This document shows, one piece after another, positions 10,000-19,383 of a stretch of DNA of 64,000 nt; the stretch's first letter is position 1; the number at the start of each line of letters is the position of its first letter. The translations under genes and the position numbers were made by a program. The stretch is from Mortierella sp. BCC40632 (taxonomy: Eukaryota; Mortierellomycota; Mortierellomycetes; Mortierellales; Mortierellaceae), in NCBI GenBank assembly GCA_011634665.1, contig WAEK01000010.1:361001-425000 (forward strand). The letters are read 5' to 3'. The notes under the pieces were generated by a model. The model worked only from the letters and a program-made list of their open reading frames with translations. It made no database searches and had not been told where the DNA came from.

Positions 10000-12430
10000 G
10001 AGTCCTGGCCAGAAATTTTCAGCACATATAATTTTTAGAATAGCTGTGACTCAATTAAATTTAGAAATAATCACAGTCACAGGTTGCATTTGAAGGATGT
10101 GACCAGACTAAGATGGCCTCATCTCAATGCGCTCTGAAATGATCTCGAAAAACGATGCTGATTATCCTCTCGAGGTCAATCTGGATACTACTCTCACTCC
10201 ATCTCCAAGGAGTTCACCTGAACGTAGCGATTGCGTTCTAGAATGGTCGCCTCCGAAATCTAAAAAGAAAGGTGCCCGTCTTAAAAGGTCTCCTGTCAAG
10301 TTAAACCTCGGTCCGTCACCCACGCGGCGACCATACACCTATAATGGGTGGTTCCAACTGCCAACATCGAAGGCGGGGTCCGCGTGCCCTCTATCATCGA
10401 CCGCATCGGATGGCTCACCAAGCAAGCGCCAGCATGAGCGAAAGAGTGTACAATGTGAACCGCCACCAAGACTTATTCTCGAGAATACTGCAACTCCTGA
10501 AACAGAAGCAGCTACACCGATCAATAATACGCGTCGACGCCGTCTCATTGTAAGCGAGGATACAGAGGAAGAGCAAGAGCACCATGGCCATCAGGCGGAT
10601 CGATTTTGGAGTGGTGCGCAAGAACCATCCAAGAAACTCTGTCCCGTTACCATCGACAACATAGCTGCTTCCGAGCTTCCACCACTTTCTACACTCAAGC
10701 GTGATAAGAGTGACCTTTCAAAGAATGAGTTCACGGTCCTTGCTCATGTCTTCAGGATGATTCAAGAAGCACCGGCGCCCGTCCTGAATTGGTTCAAGAG
10801 CCTTGGAAAGACTGAGTCTCAGCGATTGTCAAAGTTGTCAGGAACCGGAGAGAACTCGTGCAGAGCCCCCATCCAATTCGCACTGACGGGCACTCAAAAT
10901 TTTGTTGAAAAGAAAAAGCGGGGGAGAAACTTGAAAGCTATGGATGAAGAATACTCTACCAAACTGAAGGACATGGTCATGAAATCCAACAGTCTTGGTC
11001 AGCCGAACTCTTCCAACCGCATTGCGAATAGCTTAAAATAGATTGGGATTAACAGGTCACGAAGATCTATCACTCGGGACCTCCACAAGCTAGGGTTCTA
11101 CTGGGGGAAGGGTGTCAGACGCCATCTCTACCATGACGCGCCACAAAATGTTGCATATCGAATGGAGTATCTGAAGCGTCGCTTTGAGAACCTCGTCCAA
11201 AAAGATGGAAAGTGGAGACCAGTAGTGCCGGAAGTATTCTTAGATGAATCGTATTGCCACCTAGACCATACGACAGCAAGCAGGTGGGTAACTCCGGGCA
11301 TGGCGGTGTCTGAAGCAGGAAAGCAGCCAATATTGGTTATTTTCGCGGCATTCGTGGTTTATTTCGATCAGGACAAGCAAGAAGTCATCGGGAGATTTGT
11401 AAAAGATAGTGTACATATCTGGCCAGCTCTTGGTAAAGCGCACCTCCAGAAAGCAAACGGAAGGCGGACTGGTGCAGACGCCCAACTTTGGCACGATGTG
11501 CCTTCCGAGATTAGAGAGGCAGGGATCATTGCTACAGATCATGACTACCATGGTAATTTCAACGCCGAACTTTTCGATAAACTCTTCCAACGGCTATGCA
11601 ACAACCTCACCGAAATGGGACTTGGTCCTTGTAACATCCATCTTGATGGCGCGTCATACCACTTCCACAAGATGAACAAGAAACCGACATCTAGCTGTAA
11701 GAAAGAAGACATCCTGAAGTGGATTAATGACCAAGGGCATGAAATCCCCCCTGGCACAGAAGGGAGAGATGCGACCAAGACCCAGCTGCTGGAGTACCTG
11801 AAAACGCTCCCAGATACATCCCAGTTCACCATTCATAATATTGCAAGAGATAACGGAGGACATCGTATTTTGAAGACTCCTCCATATCACTGTGAACTTC
11901 AGCCAATCGAGAAAATATGGGCCGTCGTCAAGAATATCGTTGCTTCAAGAACAGCAGGACGTATGGCTTCTGTTGACCTCAAGAGAATGCTAATGGGAAT
12001 TTTTTTTGGCATCCCTAGCAGGATATTCATATCTGTTTGGGAGAAGTGTATTAAAACTGCCCTGGATTACACCACCACGACTGCCCAGTCGGCACCGATA
12101 ATTACTCATAATGAGGCTACGACGATGGCTGAAACTGCAGAGACCCATGCCATCTCATCTGAGTACTGGGCAGAGATTCTCAGAGAGGTGGAGTCGTATG
12201 ATACCCAGCTCCAAATCACTATTGACTCGTTAGAAATGAGTTATGACTTTGATGAGTTATTTGAGTAGGTCGGATCAGGGAATAGAGCTCCTTGTTAGTG
12301 CACAACTTTTCTAGCAATAAAAGAGTGTTTCCAGCCCCTCTCTCCCTCCGATGCATGAAAAGGCTCAGATTTTCTTTTGAGTCACCTCTACTCTAAAATT
12401 ATATGTGCTGAAAATTTCTGGCCAGGACTC
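10000..12430 (+). mobile_element. Complete Tc1/mariner-type DNA transposon
   Basis: The terminal inverted repeats are identical over 36 bp (10000-10035 and 12395-12430; outer bases GAGTCCTGGCCAG) and flanked on both sides by TA (9998-9999 and 12431-12432), the expected target duplication of this superfamily. The single transposase frame inside has one nonsense codon. The near-perfect ends suggest fairly recent insertion, or an element still mobilised in trans. Confidence 0.92.
10127..12268 (+). pseudogene. Tc1/mariner (IS630 superfamily) transposase with one in-frame TAG
   Basis: One frame runs 713 codons, broken only by TAG at 11039-11041. Residues 1 to about 300 form a long Ser/Pro-rich, basic region unusual for small Tc1 transposases. 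The stop falls within the helix-turn-helix-like DNA-binding part (SNRIANSLK, then SRRSITRDLHKLGF). The catalytic DDE domain follows: first Asp in VFLDESYCHLDH, second Asp in NIHLDGASYHF and the Glu in LQPIEKIWAVVK. The C-terminal tail is acidic. Cut-and-paste transposition at TA sites is the known role of the family. With the stop read as termination, the remaining catalytic half would lack the DNA-binding region. Confidence 0.88.
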
Positions 12431-12432
12431 TA

Positions 12433-12530
12433 ATGGACAATATCAAGGGGAGCTATCAAGGGACGCCATCTAGGGACACCATCAAGGGACACCATCAAGG
12501 GACACCATCAAGGGACACCATCTAGGGGTC
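12433..12530. repeat. 13-bp minisatellite, right block
   Basis: The unit ACACCATCAAGGG is repeated about six times with small variants. It is close to the left block (9938-9997), so the mariner element appears to have landed inside one minisatellite. Confidence 0.85.
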
Positions 12531-12664
12531 CTGGAAAATGGCCGAGGGGGGTTGAAAAAAGATCAAGGGATGCTAAAAAAGGTAAGGGATGCAAAGGGGT
12601 TGACATTATCCCGTGATCGCAGACATCAGTTGCGATTCTAGTCTGAAACGCAACGCTAATAGGA

Positions 12665-12713
12665 GGAGCGACAACTGGCTTGTGGCAGCCAAGCGTTCAT
12701 AGCGACGTTGCTA

Positions 12714-12745
<32 letters not shown>

Positions 12746-13243
12746 ACTGAAGCAGAATTCAGTAAGCGTTGGATTGTTCACCCACAAATAGGGAACGTGA
12801 GTTGGGTTTAGACCGTCGTGAGACAGGTTAGCTTTACCCTACTGATGAAGTGTTGTTGCAATAGTAATTGAAGTTAGTACGAGAGGAACACTTCATTCGG
12901 ATAATTGGTATTTGGGTCTGCCTGAACAAGCAATGGCCCGAAGCTATCATCCGTTGGATTATGGCTGAACACCTCTAAGTCAGAATCCGTGCTAGAACGC
13001 GACGATTACCGCCTTTTCCGATATCTACTTGAATACGAATAGGTCTTCGGGTCCTGAGTCATACTACGTGGGGAGGTCTTGCAGTGCGGAAAGGCGCTGT
13101 GAGGCACCTGCTAATGTTAATTTCAAATATTGGAAGAGATAAATCCATTGCAGACGACTTTAATTGAACAGGGTATTGTAAGCAGTCGAGTAGCCTTGTT
13201 GCTACGAGCTGCTGAGATTAAGCCCATTGTTCTACAGATTTTT
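12665..13243 (+). pseudogene. LSU (28S) rRNA 3' fragment
   Basis: Long stretches match the conserved 3' quarter of fungal 28S rRNA: ACTGGCTTGTGGCAG, GTTCATAGCGACGTTGCT, GATGTCGGCTCTTCC, GGGTTTAGACCGTCGTGAGA, the intact sarcin-ricin loop AGTACGAGAGGAAC, TGGCTGAACACCTCTAAG, and the very end GCTGAGATTAAGCCC…TTCTACAGATT. Several normally invariant positions are changed (ACAACTGG for ATAACTGG, GAGTTGGG for GAGCTGGG), and no 18S, 5.8S or 5' 28S is present. It is therefore a dispersed decayed piece and not an rDNA unit. Its 5' edge is about 230 bases from the mariner element. Confidence 0.88.
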
Positions 13244-13594
13244 ATGTTTCGACATACCATTCTTCTTCTCCTTTTATCCTTTCTGATGATTAGCTTGCTG
13301 CGTGAAGATCAGAGAGAGAGATCATTGTCTTTGTAAAGAAAAAAAAAAGTTGCAGAGTAATGTAGGGAGAAAGGGAGGGGAGTGGAGGAGTGGAGTGGAG
13401 TGGAAGGCATCAGATGGATGAGAGAGGAGGGCACCAGATGTGGAAGAGGGGAAGAGAAGAGGAAGGGGGTAGGAGGCTGCTAACTGGGTAGAGCTGGGTA
13501 GCTGGGTAGCTGGGTAGTTGTGCGTCAAGTAGGAAAACCCCATCATCAATCTTCTTTTTTTTTTTTTTTTTTTTTTTTTTTGAATAGGGATCAA

Positions 13595-13625
<31 letters not shown>

Positions 13626-13696
13626 TTGCTTTTGCATGACTAACTCACAACCTTGGTTCTTTCTTCTTTGTCCACACTACTCTTGGCGATCCAGTC
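13244..13696. other. Intergenic/leader region of the MIR gene
   Basis: No gene is seen. The stretch holds GGA/GTGGA-rich imperfect repeats (13370-13530), a 24-base poly(T) (13556-13580) and CT then CA dinucleotide runs just upstream of the MIR start. Such pyrimidine-rich leaders recur before genes in this window. Confidence 0.6.
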
Positions 13697-14101
13697 ATGG
13701 CACAGGACGGTCACACTTGCAATCGAGGAGAACCTGTCCCCTGTGGGGCCACTATCCGACTGAAGCATGTCAACACAAAGAAGTATCTCCACTCTCACCA
13801 TCACAACTCGCCCATGCCAGGTGGTCTCGAGGTCTCTGCCTATGAAGGTTCCGATGATGGTGACAACTGGATCCTTGAATGTGTCAACAAGAGTGACAAG
13901 TTTTGGATGCGTGAATCCGAGTTCGGGTTGAAGCATGGCAACACAGAGAGATATCTCAGTACGTCGAGTCGATTTGTTTTTGGAAACCCGATCCCAGGAC
14001 AACAGGAGGTCGCTGCCCATGCTTTAAACAACTATGGAGAACAATCTTGGAGTGCTCAGGAGGGCGTCTACTTTGCAGAAGAGGTGAAGCAAGAGCTTTG
14101 A
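13697..14101 (+). CDS. MIR-domain protein, SDF2-like, 134 residues
   Basis: The ORF holds MIR-type repeats: a Gly-…-IRLKH-x-NTKKYLHSH segment near residue 20, a second repeat GLKHGNTERYLST near residue 80, and the terminal W-S-A-Q-E-G-V-Y-F, as in stromal cell-derived factor 2 proteins and the MIR part of protein O-mannosyltransferases. These beta-trefoil domains bind glycans or ER client proteins. At 134 residues it is shorter than SDF2 (about 200), and I see no signal peptide. The in-frame sequence upstream of this ATG meets a stop at 13637. A cytosolic form or a missed upstream exon is possible. The single exon is intact. Confidence 0.8.
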   Translation: MAQDGHTCNRGEPVPCGATIRLKHVNTKKYLHSHHHNSPMPGGLEVSAYEGSDDGDNWILECVNKSDKFWMRESEFGLKHGNTERYLSTSSRFVFGNPIPGQQEVAAHALNNYGEQSWSAQEGVYFAEEVKQEL

Positions 14102-14397
14102 AGACAAAGGGGAAGGACACAGTGATAGTGAAAGAGAATAGTTGATATTTAATAGAGATGGACAATATCCTCAGGCACTCTTGTTTTTTTTTCTTTTTTT
14201 TTTCCTCTTTTCATTGCTGTCGAAGCAAGACTCTTGGAGTCAGAAATCAGAGACCCATCCCCGTGCGCGGAGCAAATACATCCGTTTGTGTTTTATTTTA
14301 GGCAAACTGATTATCGAAACGCACCTCAATGTCTGCTGGATTAGGCGTTGCTAGTTCCTATCGACTTTTCTCCCTCTCTCTCTGCCTTCTTTTGTTT
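14102..14397. other. Convergent 3' intergenic region
   Basis: No gene is seen. T-rich tracts at 14183-14210 lie between the 3' ends of the MIR gene (plus) and the oxidoreductase gene (minus). Confidence 0.5.
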
Positions 14398-15750
14398 TTA
14401 TGCAATCTTGATAATAATCTTGCCCTTAGCTCTCAGTGACTGACTTTTGTCAAAGGCCTTCAGGACCGAAGGCAACGAAAAGTCGTAGACCGAATCAATG
14501 ACAGGGTCAACCTGTGCATCCTGATCCAACACCTTGACTATCTTGGCCAGTGATTCTCCATTCGGAGCAGCCATAAAGAGATGGTATCCTGGTCCAAAGG
14601 TCAATAATGAAAATACTTTTTTGCTTGCAATCACTGCGTAGATGTAGAGAAGATACAGTAAGGAGGATGCGATCCTGCCGTCGGCTGCGATTCGGACAAG
14701 GTTTCCGGAACGTTTCATTATCGTCCCGTTGTGTGCCCAGATCTAAAGGGGGGTTTTTTTTATTTAAAAATAATAATAATAATAACGACATTGCGTTAGA
14801 GGAAGCGAAGCCAAAAAGTAGAAAGAAAAAAGAAAGAAAGAAAGGAAAGGGCTGTAGCCAAAAGTCTTACCTCGGCTGCGGACTCATCGCCGACCGTGTC
14901 TAGGACAATGTCGAAATCCCTGTTTTTGTAGACATCGGTCACTTTGGTGGTCTTGTAGTCTACCACTTCATCTGCACCTAGGTCCTTGACCAACTGAACA
15001 TTGGCCGTTGAACAGACTCCGACCACAAAGGCGCCCATGGCCTTGGCAAGCTGGACAGCCACCGTGCCTAAAGGAGATGAAGGAGGAGGGGAAGAGAATA
15101 GAGTAAGTAGCCAATTCGGAGGAGGTTTTGTTTTTGTTTGTTTGTTTTTTTTTCCCATGGCAAAAAAAAAAAAAAAAAAAAGGAAGTGGAGGAGGAGGGA
15201 GAAACTGCTTTTTGTTTTTCTTACCTGTTCCACCACTGGCTCCCATGATAAGCACCTTATCACCTTTCTTGATACCACCCTTCACCACTAAAGCCTCCCA
15301 GATGGTGGTAGCCACCAAAGGCCAAGCAGCAGCCTGTTCAAAACTCCAACGTTCAGGTTTCTTGATCAAAAGACTCTCATCCACAAGCACATATTCTTGC
15401 AGGGCACCTGTATTTCGGAACGACAAATACGCCATGACCTCGTCTCCCAAATGAAGGATACCTCTTGTGGAGGATTGGCCTACTTTGGGGCCAATAGCGA
15501 CGATGGAGCCAGCGACATCGAGACAAGGAACATTGACCTTGGGCACGAGCAAACGTACGACACCTCCTTGCATCAATTTCCAGTCAGCGGGATTGAGGGC
15601 TGCGGCATGGACTTTGACTAGGACATTGGACCCAGTCACCTCGGGCAAGGGAAGGGAGTCATTGAAGGTGAGGATCTCTTGAGGACTTCCCGGGGCCGTA
15701 TACTGGATGGCCTTGTAGGTCTTGGGCAGATTGTTTGCGAACGTGGCCAT
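14398..15750 (-). CDS. Quinone-oxidoreductase-like medium-chain reductase (zinc-free MDR)
   Basis: Three exons keep frame: 15750-15225, 15067-14871 and 14742-14398, giving about 355 residues. The N-terminal GroES-like half (PGSPQEILTF, LNPADWKLMQG, CLDVAGSIVAIG) is followed by the Rossmann half, with the nucleotide-binding motif MGASGGTG split by intron 1 and then VAVQLAKAMGAFVVGV. The cysteine ligands of the structural zinc are absent, as in quinone reductases and RTN4IP1-like enzymes. It probably reduces quinones or enones with NADPH. Exon 3 has a slightly unusual hydrophobic stretch (SLLYLLYIYAVIASKK) after the Rossmann fold. The gene looks intact, and introns are GT-AG. Confidence 0.88.
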
Positions 15751-16277
15751 TATCTTTTAATTTCAAGGGTATTAAATAAAAAAAAGGGGGGGGGGAGGTG
15801 GTGGAAGGTGGGAGGGAAAGAGGAGTGGAGAGTATTATATCCTTTCTTTGGTGGGAAATGGGTCTGTGCCAAGTTGTTGATCGATTGGGTGTAAAAATAA
15901 GGTGTGAAAGTATAGGGGCAGGGTTGAGTAGAGTGAGAGAGAGAAAGAGAAAGAGGAAAGAGTGTTTAGTGATGATACCAAAGAGGGGCGCCCTTTTTAT
16001 CCTCTTTTGAGATTTCGATCGGGATGGGCAAAAAGGACCTGCTAGGCCTCGTTTACCCTTTCCTGCGATCTCTCAATCTTGGAAACAGGTTTCGAAACCT
16101 GCCTTTCCGTCCTTCCTTCCTTTCCTACAAGAGTTAAAAAAGAAAGAAAGAAAGAAATGGAAAAAAAAAAAAAAATTGTGCGTTACGTTTCGTTGCGTGT
16201 ACTGCCTCTCCTGAACGTTCCGATCGACTCGGTTCGCACCCAATCGCTAATTTGTCTATCACGACGGTCTTCAAAAC
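15751..16277. other. Upstream region of the MDR gene
   Basis: No gene is seen. The stretch holds G-rich and GA-rich runs (15782-15800, 15935-15960), an AGAA repeat (16140-16160) and poly(A) (16160-16175). Confidence 0.5.
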
Positions 16278-17660
16278 TTTTTTTTTTTTTTTACAGGCCC
16301 CGTCAGGGGTTTTATTCGTCGGCGCGCACTCATACCACGGTCTGCGGACGTGGCCAGCTAGTTCACAAAAACTACACTATCCTACAACAGAAGAGTAGAG
16401 AGAAGAAGGAAAAGGTGGAGGGTGACCCAGAAACGATATAGCTACTAAAAATACAAATGCAGAGAAAGGGAAAAAGACCAGGTACAAAGAGCACTCGCAG
16501 AGGGGCAAGTCAAAAGGCAGGATCTACAACTAGGGCAAAGGGTCCGGGGGGTCCAGGAGCTGCGAGAGCGGCTCCCAATCAAATAGGTCTACGTCAGCGA
16601 CGTTTGCTCGCTTGATGTCAGGTGGCTTCGGTCTTGCGCGCGAAACTGGAGGAGTGTATTCCCCTGGCATGTCTAAAAAGGGACCATAGCCAGGGGTGAG
16701 CCACATCCAACCAAATATCTCCTCCTCCTTGGACACCACAATATACGGAGGGTGATTCCAAGTCTTGTGCATTCGCTTATAATTGGCATCTGAAGTTGCT
16801 GCTGGGTTTGGGTTCGTTGCTTGCTGTTTGCTGTCCTTGAGGTTGGCTTGTTGGAGTGCTGTGTGTGCACGGAGCTTGAGGCTGTTGGCGGTGAGCCAGA
16901 GGAGGTCGTCCGCTGTGCCTTCTCTCGGGGGTTGTCCCGGGAGTAGCTTGTGGATGGCAACAAAAGTCCTCCAAATGCTGTACAGGACCAACAAGTGGAT
17001 GTGTACTGCGATAGGGGCAGGTTCTCAATTTCTGGCCATCCCAGCATGCAGTTGTCAGGCAGACTGCTGACGACCATGCCAGGGACGATGGTGGTGATCC
17101 AGGAGCGGGCAGCCTTCCAGAGGGCCCAGACTGCTCCACAGTTGGCGAAGGCATGTCGAAGGTCCTCCATGTGAGGCTCCTGATCTGGGTAGTCAATGAG
17201 GCAGCGCTTGTACTTGCCATTGACGTCTTCCTTCCACTTGGCTCTGGCCCTGTCGGTGGTGATTGCATGGTGAGCGAGATTGAAAAGAAAAGACCTCTCT
17301 TTTGGTGTCCTGAGGGGGTGGTGTGTGCGCCTGAAAACCGTGTCCCACCACTTGTCAGGATAGGGTTCGTTGTTTTGTGTAGGAGACTTGAGCCGCAGCC
17401 TACCATAGACTGGGGCGTCTGGGTCTTTGCCTTGGTCGAAATTTTCCTGGCGAGTGTTCTGCTTTCTGCTCTCCAGGTATTGACGGGCAGCGCGGACTGA
17501 AAACCCTTCAATGTCGACCTCTCCTGCGAAGACGGTCTCCCCTCTAACGTCGGGGTCTGTGTTGGGGTGGGGGTGGAGTCTGGCGAAGGCCTACATCGCG
17601 TCTGGAACCACTGTGAGGCGGTAGTGGTCTTCAAACTCTTTTGGTTGACGGTCAAAATGG
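16278..17660 (-). mobile_element. LINE-A, 5'-truncated copy with zinc-binding C-terminal region
   Basis: Read on the minus strand it encodes the post-RT region of a non-LTR retroelement: RAARQYLESR, RTPKERSFLFNLAHHAI and then HAFANCGAVWALWKAARSWI. The last is the reverse-transcriptase zinc-binding type of motif seen in plant and fungal LINEs. The rest of the ORF lies in another frame (frameshift near 17000), ending near 16530. The 3' end GGGGCCTGTAAAAAAA (16278-16300) equals that of the plus-strand copy at 9250. It lacks the RT core and is dead. Confidence 0.82.
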
Positions 17661-17908
17661 AAGAGAGAACAGCCGATATTTGTCATTTTTAATCCTTGGT
17701 CAGTCTCACCCTCTAACCCGCTTTCCTCCATGCAATGACCATGCTCTCATTTATAAAAAAAAAAAAAAAAACCCCTCCATTCCACTTGCATATAAATCAT
17801 CGGCCTCATTGAGCCAAAAAACTACAATTTTATATCAAATACTCCACCCCCAGCTCAAAGCCACGCTTCTCATTTGCTTCGATCAGCACGATGGACGACA
17901 GATCGCCC

Positions 17909-19383
17909 TTTTTTTTTGTTAACAAGGACCCCATGTGGGCATGCAGAGCTTATGGTATACCAGGGCGGCCGGAGCCGCCCTGTTGTCACTTGGACCTTAA
18001 ACGAGAATGAATCTCGCAAATGGATACTACAGAAACTAGTCTACAGTGTCCATATACTCTTCGGCATCATTCACATCGCATGAATGGGTCGAGTATTGTC
18101 CGCCCACCCCCTACGTGGCCTGTTGCGCTCATTCGTCGTCTTTTAGCCGGCGTCCATTGTCAACACTTTTTTTCCAGCTTCCTAGCCGCTCCATCACATT
18201 CAGCTTAGTCTTTCCCTGCACATACTTCAGAACTGTTTCATCCGCCTCTCTGTACGCCTCTCTGAGATCGGGCTTCGGCCGCTGTGGACTGTTCAAGTCT
18301 GAGAAATCACCGTGGCTAGGTTGGTGTCTCCCATCACCATTGCGTCTCCCGGCGCGTTTGCTCACCGCAGTGATTCCCTTCGTCTTTTCCCAGTCCACTG
18401 TGGCTGTACACCTCTGTCCCCAGATCTGCGTGCGTCCAAATTCCTCAATGGCTTCGAAAAATCGAGTCGCCATATCCTTCGCTATCGGTCTTGTCGTCCT
18501 GTGCATTCTCTTCCAGCTTGTTATCATCACTTCAGGTACCATTCCCTGATACGCCTCCATGATTGTGTGTTGCGGCTCTGCATTCCTCCTGTGCCTCGAT
18601 CTCTGTTCAAACTCCCTGGGTCTGATCTCTTCAACTCCTTCAAAGATCCCCTCCAAGGAGTCCCAAAGATCCCCTTCACTCTTCTCCGTGAACGTTGGTT
18701 TTTTCCTCTTGGGTGAACCACCGTTCCTCCTAGCGTCCCTCGCTTCCTCCAACCACACCTTGCACTCTCTCTTCCACTTCCTCTTTCCACTCTCCTTCAC
18801 GGCCTTCACCGCCTCTCGCCACCCGTCCTCCTGCTCCTCCTTTGTGGCCCTGCATTCCCAGTAGTGTTCTTCATGAGTTCGAAATCTTGGACGCTGATTG
18901 GCTGAAACTCTAAATCTAGCCAATCAGCGTTCAAGATTTCCAACTCACGAAGAACACTAATTCCCAGATGTGCTCCATCGTCTCGGTTTCCTCCTCGCAG
19001 ACCCTGCACGTGTCGGTATCATACAGGTCTGGGTGTTGCTTCTTCATCTCGCTCAGTGTCGGTTTTTTTTTTTTTTTTTTTTATAACAATCTGTTAGTCT
19101 CGCTCAGTGTCGGAAGCATCCCGTGCATCTTCTTCAACCTGTGCGATCGCCTCTGGCAGTCTCCTTCACTCGTGTAGAAACTCCTCGGTGCGTTCCTCTC
19201 GTGAATGATCTCCAGTGTCGCGCTCCACTCGATTGCTTTCCAATCGGAGATGTATCGCCTCGTCCTGTTCTGTCTGACCCAGTGCTGGTGGGCCCTCGCT
19301 GCCGACTGTAGCTTCAAGACTTGTCGAACATCATCCTCCACTGCGTGATCCATGAAACTAGCCCTGCACCCATATCCAGCCCC
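17909..19383 (-). mobile_element. LINE-B copy 2, 5'-truncated (RNase H-type non-LTR element)
   Basis: It encodes the tail of the same element as copy 1, about 65-70% alike by eye: LKLQSAARAHQHW, CRVCEEETETMEH, MEAYQGMVPE and QIWGQRC. The 3' untranslated region ends in CCTTGTTAACAAAAAAAAA (poly(A) at 17917-17909). The 5' edge at about 19381 abuts the poly(A) of copy 1. A 98-bp MITE (18862-18959) and an 18-base poly(T) interruption (19064-19082) break the frame. Confidence 0.85.
18862..18959. mobile_element. 98-bp hAT-like MITE with 8-bp target duplication
   Basis: It is a near-perfect palindrome with arms of about 42 bases starting TAGTGTTCTTC and a 14-base loop. It is flanked by exact 8-bp direct repeats ATTCCCAG (18854-18861 and 18960-18967). 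LINE-B copy 1 has uninterrupted sequence at the same place (near 20352), which serves as an empty site. An 8-bp duplication with TAGTG-type ends fits non-autonomous hAT elements. Confidence 0.85.

Noticed and set aside
9938..12530. 13-bp direct repeats as attachment or CRISPR repeats
   Set aside because: The units are contiguous without spacers and are an ordinary minisatellite split by a transposon.
12665..13243. Functional rDNA unit
   Set aside because: Only the LSU 3' quarter is present, and conserved bases are changed.
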